Source of the DNA: Methylomonas koyamae
GTDB lineage: Bacteria > Pseudomonadota > Gammaproteobacteria > Methylococcales > Methylomonadaceae
DNA: 64,000 nt
Assembly: GCF_019669905.1 (NCBI RefSeq)
Contig: NZ_AP019777.1
Span: 4,216,001 to 4,280,000 of the forward strand
Reading direction: 5' to 3'
A model generated the notes under the pieces. That model did not search any database, was not told the origin of the DNA, and worked only from the letters and a program-made list of their open reading frames with translations. Shown here one piece after another: positions 35,975 to 44,254 of the stretch. Numbering within the stretch: position 1 is the first letter of the stretch; each line of letters opens with the position of its first letter. The position numbers and the translations under genes are program-made.

Positions 35975-36493
35975 TCAAGCCAAGGCGTAACCGCCGGCAC
36001 CGCTTAGTTGCCGGGTGCGGGCATAAGTTTCCTGAATGATCAAGGCATCGGTGCTGGCGCGATGTCGGTGCATGGCAAATTCCTGGATTACCTGGCGCTT
36101 GGTTTGGCTCCAGATTTCCATTTGAGTTTCCTTCAAAATCAGCTCCAACGCGCTGAGGTAAAAACTCGGTTGCAGGCCGGATTGGTAAAACAGGCGGGAC
36201 AGCCACGGTTTGTCGACCACCCAACCGTCGCAATAAACGGTTCGGTCGGCCAAGAATTCGTTGAGTTCGACGGCGACTTGCCGAATCGGTTTGCCATAGT
36301 CCAGCAAAGTGTCCCGGCTCAGGCCGTGCACCTGTTCCGCCTGCTCGTCCCAATACACCCAGTTGCCGGCCGGCCGAATCAACGCGCAGTATTTTTGCCC
36401 GGAACCCAGTACCACGCCGACTTCTATCGGATAACTGTCGTTGCCGAATCCGGACGCTTCGAAATCGAGTACATTCGGTCTGATGGGCTGCAT
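35975..36493 (-). CDS. DnaQ-like 3'-5' exonuclease domain protein
   Basis: 172 residues from the ATG at 36493 with AAGGA upstream. An RNase H-fold DEDD exonuclease: NVLDFEASGFGNDSYPIEVG (Exo I, D and E), VYCDGWVVDKPWLSRLF (Exo II), and HRHRASTDALIIQE (Exo III, with the Asp). Short stand-alone members degrade single-stranded DNA or RNA ends; the substrate here is not known. Between phosphoketolase and a secreted-protein gene, no clear operon. Confidence 0.82.
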   Translation of the reverse strand: MQPIRPNVLDFEASGFGNDSYPIEVGVVLGSGQKYCALIRPAGNWVYWDEQAEQVHGLSRDTLLDYGKPIRQVAVELNEFLADRTVYCDGWVVDKPWLSRLFYQSGLQPSFYLSALELILKETQMEIWSQTKRQVIQEFAMHRHRASTDALIIQETYARTRQLSGAGGYALA

Positions 36494-36591
36494 CTGCGTA
36501 TCCTTTTGCACGGGGTTAACCAGGCTAAGCCTAGCGCAAACGCAGCCGCAGCGCCCGGATTTTGTCGGGCGGCGACTGGGCCGGACAGCCG

Positions 36592-37041
36592 TTATTTACG
36601 CGGCCGTTTATGGCTGGCGTTTTTTTTCGAGGCAGCCTTGGTTTTCTTGGCCGATTTGGCGGGCGCATGCCTGTTGGCACGCGTGCTTGCGGCTCGGGAA
36701 GGCCGGGCCGCGGCCGGAATCGCCTTCGCCGGCTCGGCGGCTTCGGCCGGATCGTCCTGGTCCGCCGGCAAGTCGGGTGTCGGCACGCTTACCGGGTTAT
36801 CGGCCGCGCCGGTGTCGTCGACAGCGTCCCGGTCGCAATCCGGCAAATCCCGGTCCTCCGCCGAGCAGATCACCCGATACACGATGCGGCGGCCGTCGTT
36901 TTTGCCGGCCGGCGCCGGTTCCGGCTGCGGTTTCGGCGCGGTGTCGTCGGAGATGCTACCCAGCAATTCGGCCTTGGCCGGTAGCGCCGCGGCCAAAACC
37001 AGAGCCAAGCCGGCTATGTGCGAAAAAGAGATGCCGCTCAC
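36592..37041 (-). CDS. Secreted protein with Lys/Ala-rich tail
   Basis: 149 residues starting with GTG, 3 bp after the mazG stop. A signal peptide (MSGISFSHIAGLALVLAAAL, cut after AKA) is followed by a short core with two Cys (VYRVICSAEDRDLPDCDRD), then a Pro/Ala/Asp stretch and a highly basic tail (KSAKKTKAASKKNASHKRPR). The two Cys may form a disulfide. No family recognised. Cotranscribed with mazG. Confidence 0.7.
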   Translation of the reverse strand: MSGISFSHIAGLALVLAAALPAKAELLGSISDDTAPKPQPEPAPAGKNDGRRIVYRVICSAEDRDLPDCDRDAVDDTGAADNPVSVPTPDLPADQDDPAEAAEPAKAIPAAARPSRAASTRANRHAPAKSAKKTKAASKKNASHKRPRK

Positions 37042-37044
37042 GCC

Positions 37045-37848
37045 TCAAACCTGCTTCAGCTCGCGCTTGGCCCGATTCCACAAGCCATCCAGCTCGGCCA
37101 GTTCGCAGTCGCGCAATTGGCGGCCGGACGCGGCGACCTGCTTTTCGATGTAATTGAAGCGGCGGGTAAATTTTTTGGTGGCATCGCGCAGCGCTATTTC
37201 CGGATTGACTTTCAAATGCCGGGCCAGATTGACCGCCACCAGCAACAAATCGCCGACCTCCTCGTGGATGTGGGCTTGGTCGCCGGATCGCCAGGCCTCG
37301 TGGACCTCGTCGAGTTCCTCGCGGACCTTGTCGAACACCGGCTCGGCTTCGGGCCAATCGAAACCGTGGCTGGCGGCGCGGTTCTGGATTTTCTCGCATT
37401 GCACCAGGGCCGGCAGGCTGTGGGCAACGCCGGCCAGCACGCTTTCCGGCTGGGATTCCGCCTGCTTCTGGCGCCGCTCCTCGGCCTTGGCCTCGTCCCA
37501 GGCTTGTTGGCGCTGCTCGTCGTTGTCGAACTTGACGCCGGCAAACACGTGCGGATGGCGGCTGACCAGTTTCTGGCCGATGGCCGCGGCGACTTGTTCG
37601 AAATCGAACAGGCCGCGCTCCTGGGCAATTTGCGAGTGAAACACCACTTGCAGCAACAGATCGCCCAGCTCGCCGCGCAAATCGTCGAAATCGTTGCGCT
37701 CGATGGCATCGGCCACTTCGTAGGCTTCTTCGATGGTATACGGGATCAAGCTGTGAAAATCCTGCTTCAGGTCCCAAGCGCAACCCCGTTCGGGGTCGCG
37801 CAAGCGGGACATCAAGGCAAGCAGATCCTGGGTTTTCTGTAAACTCAA
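37045..37848 (-). CDS. mazG: Nucleoside triphosphate pyrophosphohydrolase MazG
   Basis: Hydrolyses (d)NTPs to monophosphates, a house-cleaning and stringent-response-related enzyme. The start is taken as TTG at 37848, overlapping the stop of the upstream kinase gene (TTGA), because MazG needs about ten residues before MSRLRDPERGCAWD; this gives 267 residues. Two MazG domains: LIPYTIEEAYEVADAI with DLRGELGDLLLQVVFH, and KVREELDEVHEAW with EEVGDLLLVAVNLARH, each with the EExxE/ExxD metal site. Confidence 0.93.
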   Translation of the reverse strand: MSLQKTQDLLALMSRLRDPERGCAWDLKQDFHSLIPYTIEEAYEVADAIERNDFDDLRGELGDLLLQVVFHSQIAQERGLFDFEQVAAAIGQKLVSRHPHVFAGVKFDNDEQRQQAWDEAKAEERRQKQAESQPESVLAGVAHSLPALVQCEKIQNRAASHGFDWPEAEPVFDKVREELDEVHEAWRSGDQAHIHEEVGDLLLVAVNLARHLKVNPEIALRDATKKFTRRFNYIEKQVAASGRQLRDCELAELDGLWNRAKRELKQV

Positions 37849-38777
37849 AACGTCGAACCGAAGGTTTCCTGATAGCGTTTTTTGAATTCCGCCATCGTGA
37901 AGGTGTGGTTCTGGGTGCCGTTGTGCTCGATTTTGATCGCGCCCAGCAGCGAGGCGATGCGGCCGGTAACCTCCCAGTCGTAATCGTTGATCAGGCCGAA
38001 CAGCAAACCGGCCCGGTAAGCGTCGCCGCAACCGGTCGGATCGAGAATTTGTTTTGGGCTGGCCGGCGGGATGTCGATGATTTCGCCGCGGGTATAGACT
38101 TTGGAGCCTTGGCTACCCAAGGTCACGATCAACGCGTCGACTTTTTCGGCGATTTGTTCCGGCGTCAGGCCGGTGCGCTGTTGCAGCAGTTCGAACTCGT
38201 AATCGTTGAAAGTGGCGTAATTGGCCTGCTCCAAAAACTGCAGCAGTTCCGCGCCATCGAACATCGGCATGCCTTGGCCGGGATCGAAAATGAAGGGGAT
38301 GCCCTGCTCGACGAATTGCTGGGCGTGTTCCTGCATGCCTTGTTTGCCGTCCGGCGAGACGATGCCGATCGTGATTTCCGAGTCCAGCGGCACGCTGTTG
38401 AAATGCGAGAAATTCATCGCCCCCGGATGGAAAGCGGTGATCTGGTTATCGTCCTGGTCGGTGGTGATGTAGGCCTGGCCGGTGTAATGGTCGTCCAGCA
38501 CCTTGATGTAGCGGCTGCTGATGCCGCATTGGCTGAGCCATTGCGCATACGGCTCGAAATCGTGGCCGACGGTAGCCATGATCCAAGGCTCTTCCTGCAA
38601 CAACTTCAGATTGTAGGCGATGTTGCCGGCACAGCCGCCGTATTCGCGCCGCATCGCCGGCACCAGAAACGACACGTTCAGGATATGGACTTTTTCCGGC
38701 AGGATGTGGTTTTTGAATTTGTCGTGAAACACCATGATGGTGTCGTAGGCCATGGAGCCACAGATCAATGCACTCAT
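37845..38777 (-). CDS. PfkB-family sugar/adenosine kinase
   Basis: 310 residues of the ribokinase superfamily. N-terminal substrate block SALICGSMAYDTIMVF, the GGCAGNIAYNL motif, and the C-terminal PfkB signature DPTGCGDAYRAGLLFGL with the catalytic Asp. The overall pattern resembles proteobacterial proteins annotated as adenosine kinase; ribokinase-like alternatives cannot be excluded. It would salvage adenosine to AMP. Overlaps the mazG start, so both belong to a nucleotide-metabolism operon. Confidence 0.88.
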   Translation of the reverse strand: MSALICGSMAYDTIMVFHDKFKNHILPEKVHILNVSFLVPAMRREYGGCAGNIAYNLKLLQEEPWIMATVGHDFEPYAQWLSQCGISSRYIKVLDDHYTGQAYITTDQDDNQITAFHPGAMNFSHFNSVPLDSEITIGIVSPDGKQGMQEHAQQFVEQGIPFIFDPGQGMPMFDGAELLQFLEQANYATFNDYEFELLQQRTGLTPEQIAEKVDALIVTLGSQGSKVYTRGEIIDIPPASPKQILDPTGCGDAYRAGLLFGLINDYDWEVTGRIASLLGAIKIEHNGTQNHTFTMAEFKKRYQETFGSTF

Positions 38778-38879
38778 TGTTTTCCTTTGGGTTTAACTAA
38801 ACTTTAGCGGCCCCTAAGGTAACGGATGTTGCTAACCGGTACAAGATAGCAGGCGAAACAACGAAAATCCGGCTTTCGC

Positions 38880-39239
38880 CTACAGCAATATCATGCCCCA
38901 GGTCGCCGCCGCCCAGATCAAGGACAGCATCACCGCCGCCGAGCCGATGTCCTTGGCCCGACCGGACAATTCGTGGTGTTCGAAACCGACCCGGTCGACG
39001 ACGGCTTCGACCGCGGAATTCAATAGCTCCACCAGCAGCACCAATACCACGCTACCTATCAACAATACCTTTTCTATCGCGCCTTGCCCCAGCCACAATG
39101 CCAGCGGCGTCGTCACCACGAATAACGCCACTTCCTGGCGAAACGCCTCCTCGTGTTGCCAGGTCGCCTTGAAGCCGGCAATCGAAAAAAAGCAGGCGTT
39201 GATCAAGCGCCGCAAACCCTTTGCGTTTTGGTTAGCCAT
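38880..39239 (-). CDS. dgkA: Diacylglycerol kinase
   Basis: Small inner-membrane kinase recycling diacylglycerol to phosphatidic acid. 119 residues, three membrane helices, with the catalytic EAFRQE and the ELLNSAVEAVVDRV motif followed by SGRAKDIGSAAVML. Normal length. Follows gcvH by 10 bp on the same strand, so the two may be cotranscribed. Confidence 0.95.
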   Translation of the reverse strand: MANQNAKGLRRLINACFFSIAGFKATWQHEEAFRQEVALFVVTTPLALWLGQGAIEKVLLIGSVVLVLLVELLNSAVEAVVDRVGFEHHELSGRAKDIGSAAVMLSLIWAAATWGMILL

Positions 39240-39249
39240 CGGTGGTTCT

Positions 39250-39633
39250 TTATGCCTCTATCAAATTTTGGTAGCCCTGCGCGTCCAATAATTGGTCGAG
39301 TTCGGCAGGGTCGTCGGCCTGGATGCAAAACAGCCAGGTTTGGTAAGCGTCTTCGTTGACCAGCTCCGGTGCATCCTGCACTGCCTCGTTCACGGCAACG
39401 ACGCTGCCGCTGACCGGGCTGAACAAATCGGATGCGGTTTTGACCGACTCGACCACGGCCAATTGCTCCTGGGCTTTGACGGCGCGGCCGACCTCGGGCA
39501 GGCCAATGAAGACAATGTCGCCCAGTTCGGACTGGGCAAAATCGGTGATGCCAACCCGCACCAGGCCGCCGTCTTCCAGCTTGGCCCATTCGTGAGTTTG
39601 CGCGTATTTCAAATTCTCTGGTGCTTCTGTCAT
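39250..39633 (-). CDS. gcvH: Glycine cleavage system H protein
   Basis: Lipoyl carrier of the glycine cleavage system, 127 residues. The lipoylated Lys is in VVESVKTASDLFSPVSG. The N-terminal MTEAPENLKYAQTHEWAK and C-terminal DELDQL-type ends fit the family. GcvT and GcvP are not in the window. No glycine riboswitch is recognised in the 172 bp upstream. Divergent from the RND adaptor gene. Confidence 0.95.
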   Translation of the reverse strand: MTEAPENLKYAQTHEWAKLEDGGLVRVGITDFAQSELGDIVFIGLPEVGRAVKAQEQLAVVESVKTASDLFSPVSGSVVAVNEAVQDAPELVNEDAYQTWLFCIQADDPAELDQLLDAQGYQNLIEA

Positions 39634-39747
39634 GGGATATCTCTCTGGCCGTAATCAATCCGAAACAGGATAACCGGCTAATTTTTTAACACAACAAAAA
39701 AATGCAGGCCCAGCCACGGCGAACCTTATAATTCCGGCCAACTCCGC

Positions 39748-39777
39748 CCTGGCCGGCGGCCACTGCCGCCGGCCAGG
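39748..39777. promoter_or_regulatory. Perfect 13-bp-stem hairpin before the RND adaptor gene
   Basis: CCTGGCCGGCGGC and GCCGCCGGCCAGG form a perfect 13-bp stem around a CACT loop. It lies in the divergent gcvH/adaptor interval, ending 28 bp before the adaptor ATG. It cannot be a terminator for either flanking gene, so it may be a leader structure or dispersed repeat. Confidence 0.55.
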
Positions 39778-39805
39778 ATTGTTCATTCAAACCGTCATCC
39801 AGTTC

Positions 39806-40825
39806 ATGCGTAGCGCTTATGCCCTGGCCTGCTTGTTAGGCAGTTTCTCACTATTGGCGGCAGCGGCCGCAACCGACGGCGACGACGCGCCGGCGCCGGC
39901 AAAATCGGTGCCGGCTCGGCCGCAAGGCGATACGCTGGAGCTGGACGCCGCCGGCCAAGCCTTGGCCGGCATTCGCAGCGAGCCGCTGCGGGGCGCGCGC
40001 CGACAACCCGAGACCACCGCCTACGGCACGGTGCTGAACCCGGAACCGCTGTTGGCGGTGCGCCAGCAGTTTCTGGCCGCCAGCGCCCAGCAAGCCGGCG
40101 CCCGTTCCCGCTTCAGCGAAGCCGAACATAACCTGAACCGCACCCGCGACCTGCACCGCCAGGACATCGTTTCGACCCGGCGCCTACAAGAACAGCAGGC
40201 GATACGCGATGCCGACCAAGCCAATCTGGCCGCCAACAGCTATCAGCAGCAACTGATCGTCGCCAACAGCCGGTTAACCTGGGGCGACACGCTGACCGAG
40301 TGGTTTACCCGCCCCGAACATAAAGCCGCCGCCGAACTGCTCGAGCACCGGGCGCAACTGCTGCAAATCACGCTGCCGGCCGGCACTCGGCTGGAACCCG
40401 GAACCGTCCGGATTCAAGCCGACCCGGCCGGGCAACGCCAAACCGCGCTTAGCGCCGACCTGGTCTCGGCGGCTCCGCAAGCCGATCCGGTCACGCTGGG
40501 CCAGCGTTACTTTTTTAAATGCAGCCAATGCCGCTGGCCGCTGGGCACGCACATTACCGTCTGGCTGCCCAGCGGCCCAGCCGGCGAAAGCGGCGTCGAT
40601 GTGCCGCAATCGGCGCTGATCTGGCATATGGGCCAGGCCTGGGTGTTCGTCAAAACCGATGCGACCCATTTCAGCCGGCGGCCGCTGACCACCTATTCCG
40701 CCAACGGCGCGCACTATTTCGTCGGCGAAGGCCTGCATCCCGACGAGGAAATCGTCACCGCCGGCGCGCAAACCTTGTTATCGCAAATGCTGAAGGCGCA
40801 GATTCCGGAGGAAGACGACGATTGA
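39806..40825 (+). CDS. RND efflux periplasmic adaptor (MFP) subunit
   Basis: 339 residues from the ATG at 39806, the codon that gives a good signal peptide (MRSAYALACLLGSFSLLAAA). After it come a lipoyl-like barrel segment (TTAYGTVLNPEPLLAVRQQF), a helical hairpin (SRFSEAEHNLNRTRDLHRQD), and barrel/membrane-proximal strands (DVPQSALIWHMGQAWVFVKT). The end is acidic (EEDDD). No pump gene follows; the RND permease at 6.3-9.4 kb is 30 kb away. The two might work together, which is inference. Confidence 0.8.
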   Translation: MRSAYALACLLGSFSLLAAAAATDGDDAPAPAKSVPARPQGDTLELDAAGQALAGIRSEPLRGARRQPETTAYGTVLNPEPLLAVRQQFLAASAQQAGARSRFSEAEHNLNRTRDLHRQDIVSTRRLQEQQAIRDADQANLAANSYQQQLIVANSRLTWGDTLTEWFTRPEHKAAAELLEHRAQLLQITLPAGTRLEPGTVRIQADPAGQRQTALSADLVSAAPQADPVTLGQRYFFKCSQCRWPLGTHITVWLPSGPAGESGVDVPQSALIWHMGQAWVFVKTDATHFSRRPLTTYSANGAHYFVGEGLHPDEEIVTAGAQTLLSQMLKAQIPEEDDD

Positions 40826-40840
40826 CGGCAACGCGCGAGG

Positions 40841-41881
40841 CTAGTGCTTGACTTGCAACACTTCGACCGATTCCCAAACCCGTTCGACGAACTCGGTGTC
40901 CATGGCCGGCATGCCGGCGTTGATCCACTGCACGATAATCTTGGCGACGTTCGGATAGGTCACCCGCAGGCTGTGCGGATTATGCAGCCAATCCTCGATC
41001 ACTTGCGGCGCCAGGTCGAACATGGTGTGGCCGTAACCGAGCTGCTTCAGCGCTTCGGCATTGGAGATCTGTTCCATCTGCGAGTGCAGCGGCTTGACCA
41101 GAATTTTCTTGCCCAACTGTAAGGACTCGCTGGCCAGCTCGAAACCGGCGTTGCTGATGATGCCGGCGCAATCGTATAAATCCCGCTGAAAGCCGTCGCG
41201 CGACAATGGTTTGCATTGCACGTGCGCATACTTCGAGGCGGCGGGTTGCGGCGAGTAGACGTGGAACTCGAAATTTTCGAACGGACACAACAGTTTGACG
41301 ACTTCGTCGCCGTCTTCGAACGGCAGATACACCACGATCTTGTTGGCCTGCACCTGCTGCGGCAATTCCGGGGTTTCGATGATGGGCGGCAGGATCGGCT
41401 GACCGAAGTGGTGCCAATGCAAGCCGATGCCGATGTCGGCCGGCGCGAAATATTTCATGACCCGGTCGGCAATCGGGTCGCCGCCGGCGCGCGGAATCTT
41501 GTGGCCGAATGCGTATTGGTGGCCGATACCGAGCACTTTTTTCTGCTGCCGTTTCGCGGCCCAGGCCGTGACCGGCTCGAAATCGCTGATGACCAAATCG
41601 TAGCCGCTCAAATCCAGACTGCCGATATCTCTGACGAAGCGGATCGGGCTGGCCTCGAGCGCGGTTTTCAGGTAGCTGACCTGGCCTTTGTGGGTGTTGA
41701 AGGTCAAACCGGTTTTCACCCGGTAGCCGTTGAACACTTCCATGTCGAAATATTGTTCCGCCGGGCGACCGCTGAACTGAAAGTCCACCTGGCAACCGGC
41801 CGCATACAATTCCTTTGCCATGACCCGAGCCCGGGTAATGTGGCCATTACCGGTACCTTGCACACCGTAAAAAATTTTCAT
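40841..41881 (-). CDS. MJ1255/VC2487-family glycosyltransferase
   Basis: 346 residues with a GT-B fold related to MurG and diacylglycerol glucosyltransferases. N-terminal MKIFYGVQGTGNGHITRARV (glycine-rich acceptor loop and His), C-terminal ISNAGFELASESLQLGKKIL and LVKPLHSQMEQISNA (nucleotide-sugar site). The family (TIGR00661-type) has no fixed substrate; lipid glycosylation is plausible. The ATG overlaps the PAP2 gene stop (ATGA), so a phosphatase and a glycosyltransferase are made together, behind a Pho-box-like array. Confidence 0.85.
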   Translation of the reverse strand: MKIFYGVQGTGNGHITRARVMAKELYAAGCQVDFQFSGRPAEQYFDMEVFNGYRVKTGLTFNTHKGQVSYLKTALEASPIRFVRDIGSLDLSGYDLVISDFEPVTAWAAKRQQKKVLGIGHQYAFGHKIPRAGGDPIADRVMKYFAPADIGIGLHWHHFGQPILPPIIETPELPQQVQANKIVVYLPFEDGDEVVKLLCPFENFEFHVYSPQPAASKYAHVQCKPLSRDGFQRDLYDCAGIISNAGFELASESLQLGKKILVKPLHSQMEQISNAEALKQLGYGHTMFDLAPQVIEDWLHNPHSLRVTYPNVAKIIVQWINAGMPAMDTEFVERVWESVEVLQVKH

Positions 41882-42402
41882 GATAAAACGTAATTGAGGC
41901 TAAAAAATGCGGTGCCGACACCCAGAAACATGCCCATCAACGTGTCGGTCGGAAAGTGCACGCCGAGCACGACCCGGGAAAAGCCGACGGCGGCGGCCCA
42001 GCAATACAACGCAGTCGCCAGTTGCGGCAGGCAATAGCCGAACAGGGTTGCCACCATGAACGCCGCCGAGGTATGGCCCGAGGGAAAACTGAACTGGTCG
42101 GCCGGCTTGATCGCACTTTGAAAGTTGCTGAGCGCTTGCTGCGGGCGGTTGCGTTTAAAACCCTTTTTCAACGCGAAATACACCGGCCTTTCGATCAGAA
42201 ACGCCAGCACCATGGCTTGCAACAGCCCGTCCTGGCCGCCCCGATCCCAATACAGCCAGCCGGCCGCCAGCACGTACAGCAAACCGTCCGCCGTCCGGGA
42301 AATTCCCCGGCACACCGGCATCAGACTGGTACGGATCGCGACGGCGTTGACCCAGGTGAACATCGTCACGTCGTATTTGTGTATGGAATAAATCAGTTTC
42401 AT
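41878..42402 (-). CDS. PAP2-family membrane phosphatase
   Basis: 174 residues from the ATG at 42402 with a GGAGGG ribosome-binding site; upstream in-frame codons would translate through the Pho-box array. The PAP2 signature is complete: KKGFKRNRPQ, FSFPSGHTSAAF, and SRVVLGVHFPTDTL (catalytic His). Four to five membrane helices. Such enzymes dephosphorylate phosphatidic acid or prenyl phosphates. With the coupled glycosyltransferase, a lipid-remodelling role giving diacylglycerol for glycolipid formation can be proposed. Confidence 0.87.
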   Translation of the reverse strand: MKLIYSIHKYDVTMFTWVNAVAIRTSLMPVCRGISRTADGLLYVLAAGWLYWDRGGQDGLLQAMVLAFLIERPVYFALKKGFKRNRPQQALSNFQSAIKPADQFSFPSGHTSAAFMVATLFGYCLPQLATALYCWAAAVGFSRVVLGVHFPTDTLMGMFLGVGTAFFSLNYVLS

Positions 42403-42518
42403 GTCCGGCCCTCCGGGGTTGATTGCGCAGGTCGACCGCGACTGCCGCGCAAGCTGAAAATCTTGGATTTTCCGTATGTTCGAATTCCTTAACTGCACTG
42501 CCAGCTTAGGATCGGTTT

Positions 42519-42558
42519 GTGACAGGCGGATGACGCTTTGTTTAAGGTTTTGTGACAG
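42519..42558 (-). promoter_or_regulatory. Candidate PhoB box, four half-sites at 11-bp steps
   Basis: On the minus strand: CTGTCAC, CCTTAAA, GCGTCAT, CTGTCAC, each followed by four bases. Plus-strand starts are 42519, 42530, 42541 and 42552, exactly 11 bp apart. Two outer units match the PhoB consensus CTGTCAT at 6 of 7 positions and a third at 5 of 7. It lies 117 bp upstream of the PAP2 start in the correct orientation; trkH, divergent, could share it. Confidence 0.65.
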
Positions 42559-42693
42559 GGCCAAATTCGGGATTGTTTGTTACAATTGCCGGCTGCGGCG
42601 CGTCCGGCCCTTCTGCCTGCCGGCCCCGATTTTCCGGCCCGCGCTTTTCCATTAATCGGCAACCCTCCTTTCGGATCGATTCAGGCGGCAAAC

Positions 42694-44151
42694 ATGCAAC
42701 GTTTTTGTACCCTCGGTTTTGTGCTCGGCCTGATTCTGATGGTGTTCGGTTTGACTTATACCCTGCCGATTGCGACGTCTTTGTATTTCGACGACGGCAT
42801 GGCAGAACACTTCGTCAACGGCATGTCTTTGAATATCGGTGTCGGCAGCCTGCTATCCGGCCTGACCATGCGTTTTCGCGGCGACGTCAAAACCCGCGAC
42901 GGCTATTTGTTGGTGGCTTCGTTCTGGATATTGATGTCGGCGGCGGCAACCTTGCCGTTGCTCTGGGGCATGCCCGGCTTGTCGTTTACCGACGCGTTTT
43001 TCGAGTGCGTCTCCGGCTTCACCACCACCGGTGCCACGGTGCTGATGGGCCTGGACCACCTGGCGCCGTCGCTAAACCTGTGGCGGCACGAACTGAACTG
43101 GATCGGCGGCCTGGGTATCATCGTGTTGGCCGTGGCGATTCTGCCGCTGTTGGGCGTCGGCGGCATGCAGTTGTACAAGGCCGAGATTGCCGGCCCGGTC
43201 AAGGACAGCAAGATCACGCCGCGCATCACCGAAACCGCGCGCTTGCTGTGGCTGGTGTACGCCGGCGGCACGGTGTTGTGCACGTTGAGCCTGAAACTGG
43301 CCGGCATGGGCTGGTTCGATGCGCTCTGCCACGCGTTTTCCACGCTGGGCCTGGGCGGATTTTCGACCCACGACGCCAGCATCAGTTATTACGATTCTCC
43401 GGCGATCGAATTCGTACTGGTCGTGTTCATGCTGATCTCGGCCATTAATTTCGCCACGCATTACACGGTGATGCATCAAATCAGCCTGAAGCCTTACCTG
43501 TTGGATCCGGAAGCGATTCCGATGCTGGGCGTGGTCTCAGGCAGCATTCTGCTTTGCGCCGGTTACTTGTGGCATTTCGAAACCTATCCGGATTTTTTCG
43601 AGAGCCTGCGCCACGTTGCGTTCAATCTGGTCTCGGTCGCCACCGATTGCGGCTTCATGAGCGCGGACTACGACCGCTGGCCGCCCTTCGTGCCGTGGTG
43701 GATGTTGTATTTGAGCTGTATCACCGCCTGCACCGGCTCGACCGGCGGCGGCATCAAGATGTTCCGCACCCTTCTGCTGTGGAAGCAGGCCGGCCGGGAA
43801 ATGTTCAGCATTCTGCATCCGCGCGCGGTCAATCCGATCCGGATCGGCGACACCCCGATCGCCAACAAGATCATTTTCGCGGTATTGGCCTTCATTTTCC
43901 TGTATTTCATTTCGATCGTCGTGCTGACCTTTTCGCTGATCTTTTCCGGGCTGGACCCGATTTCGGCGCTGAGCGGCATTATCGCCTGCATCAATAACGC
44001 CGGCCCCGGCTTGAACGTGATCGGCCCGGCGCAGAATTACGGAGTACTCAGCGATTTCCAAACCTGGATTTGCTCGATTGCGATGCTGCTGGGACGCTTG
44101 GAAGTATTCACGCTGATCGTGCTTTTTACACCCACGTTCTGGAGAAAATAG
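42694..44151 (+). CDS. trkH: Trk potassium uptake protein TrkH
   Basis: Membrane subunit of Trk-type K+ uptake. 485 residues from the ATG at 42694 (MQRFCTLGFVLGLILMVFGL); upstream codons lack family similarity. Pore-loop filters are visible: SGFTTTGATVL, FSTLGLGGFSTHD, NLVSVATDCGFMSADY, and NNAGPGLNVIGP. TACTGSTGGGIKMFR precedes the last pore unit. The NAD-binding TrkA partner is not adjacent. It is followed by secF, about 100 bp away. Confidence 0.94.
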   Translation: MQRFCTLGFVLGLILMVFGLTYTLPIATSLYFDDGMAEHFVNGMSLNIGVGSLLSGLTMRFRGDVKTRDGYLLVASFWILMSAAATLPLLWGMPGLSFTDAFFECVSGFTTTGATVLMGLDHLAPSLNLWRHELNWIGGLGIIVLAVAILPLLGVGGMQLYKAEIAGPVKDSKITPRITETARLLWLVYAGGTVLCTLSLKLAGMGWFDALCHAFSTLGLGGFSTHDASISYYDSPAIEFVLVVFMLISAINFATHYTVMHQISLKPYLLDPEAIPMLGVVSGSILLCAGYLWHFETYPDFFESLRHVAFNLVSVATDCGFMSADYDRWPPFVPWWMLYLSCITACTGSTGGGIKMFRTLLLWKQAGREMFSILHPRAVNPIRIGDTPIANKIIFAVLAFIFLYFISIVVLTFSLIFSGLDPISALSGIIACINNAGPGLNVIGPAQNYGVLSDFQTWICSIAMLLGRLEVFTLIVLFTPTFWRK

Positions 44152-44254
44152 TACAATTCGCCGGACCAATTCTGCGTCGGCCCGGCCAACTACGCTCGTT
44201 TTGAGCCGGCCACAGGCTACAAAAATCTCAATTCTAAAATCAGGAACATTTGAC

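Noticed and set aside
39634..39805. Glycine riboswitch before gcvH
   Set aside because: No tandem aptamer-like structure is visible; the only strong structure is a single perfect hairpin near the adaptor gene side.
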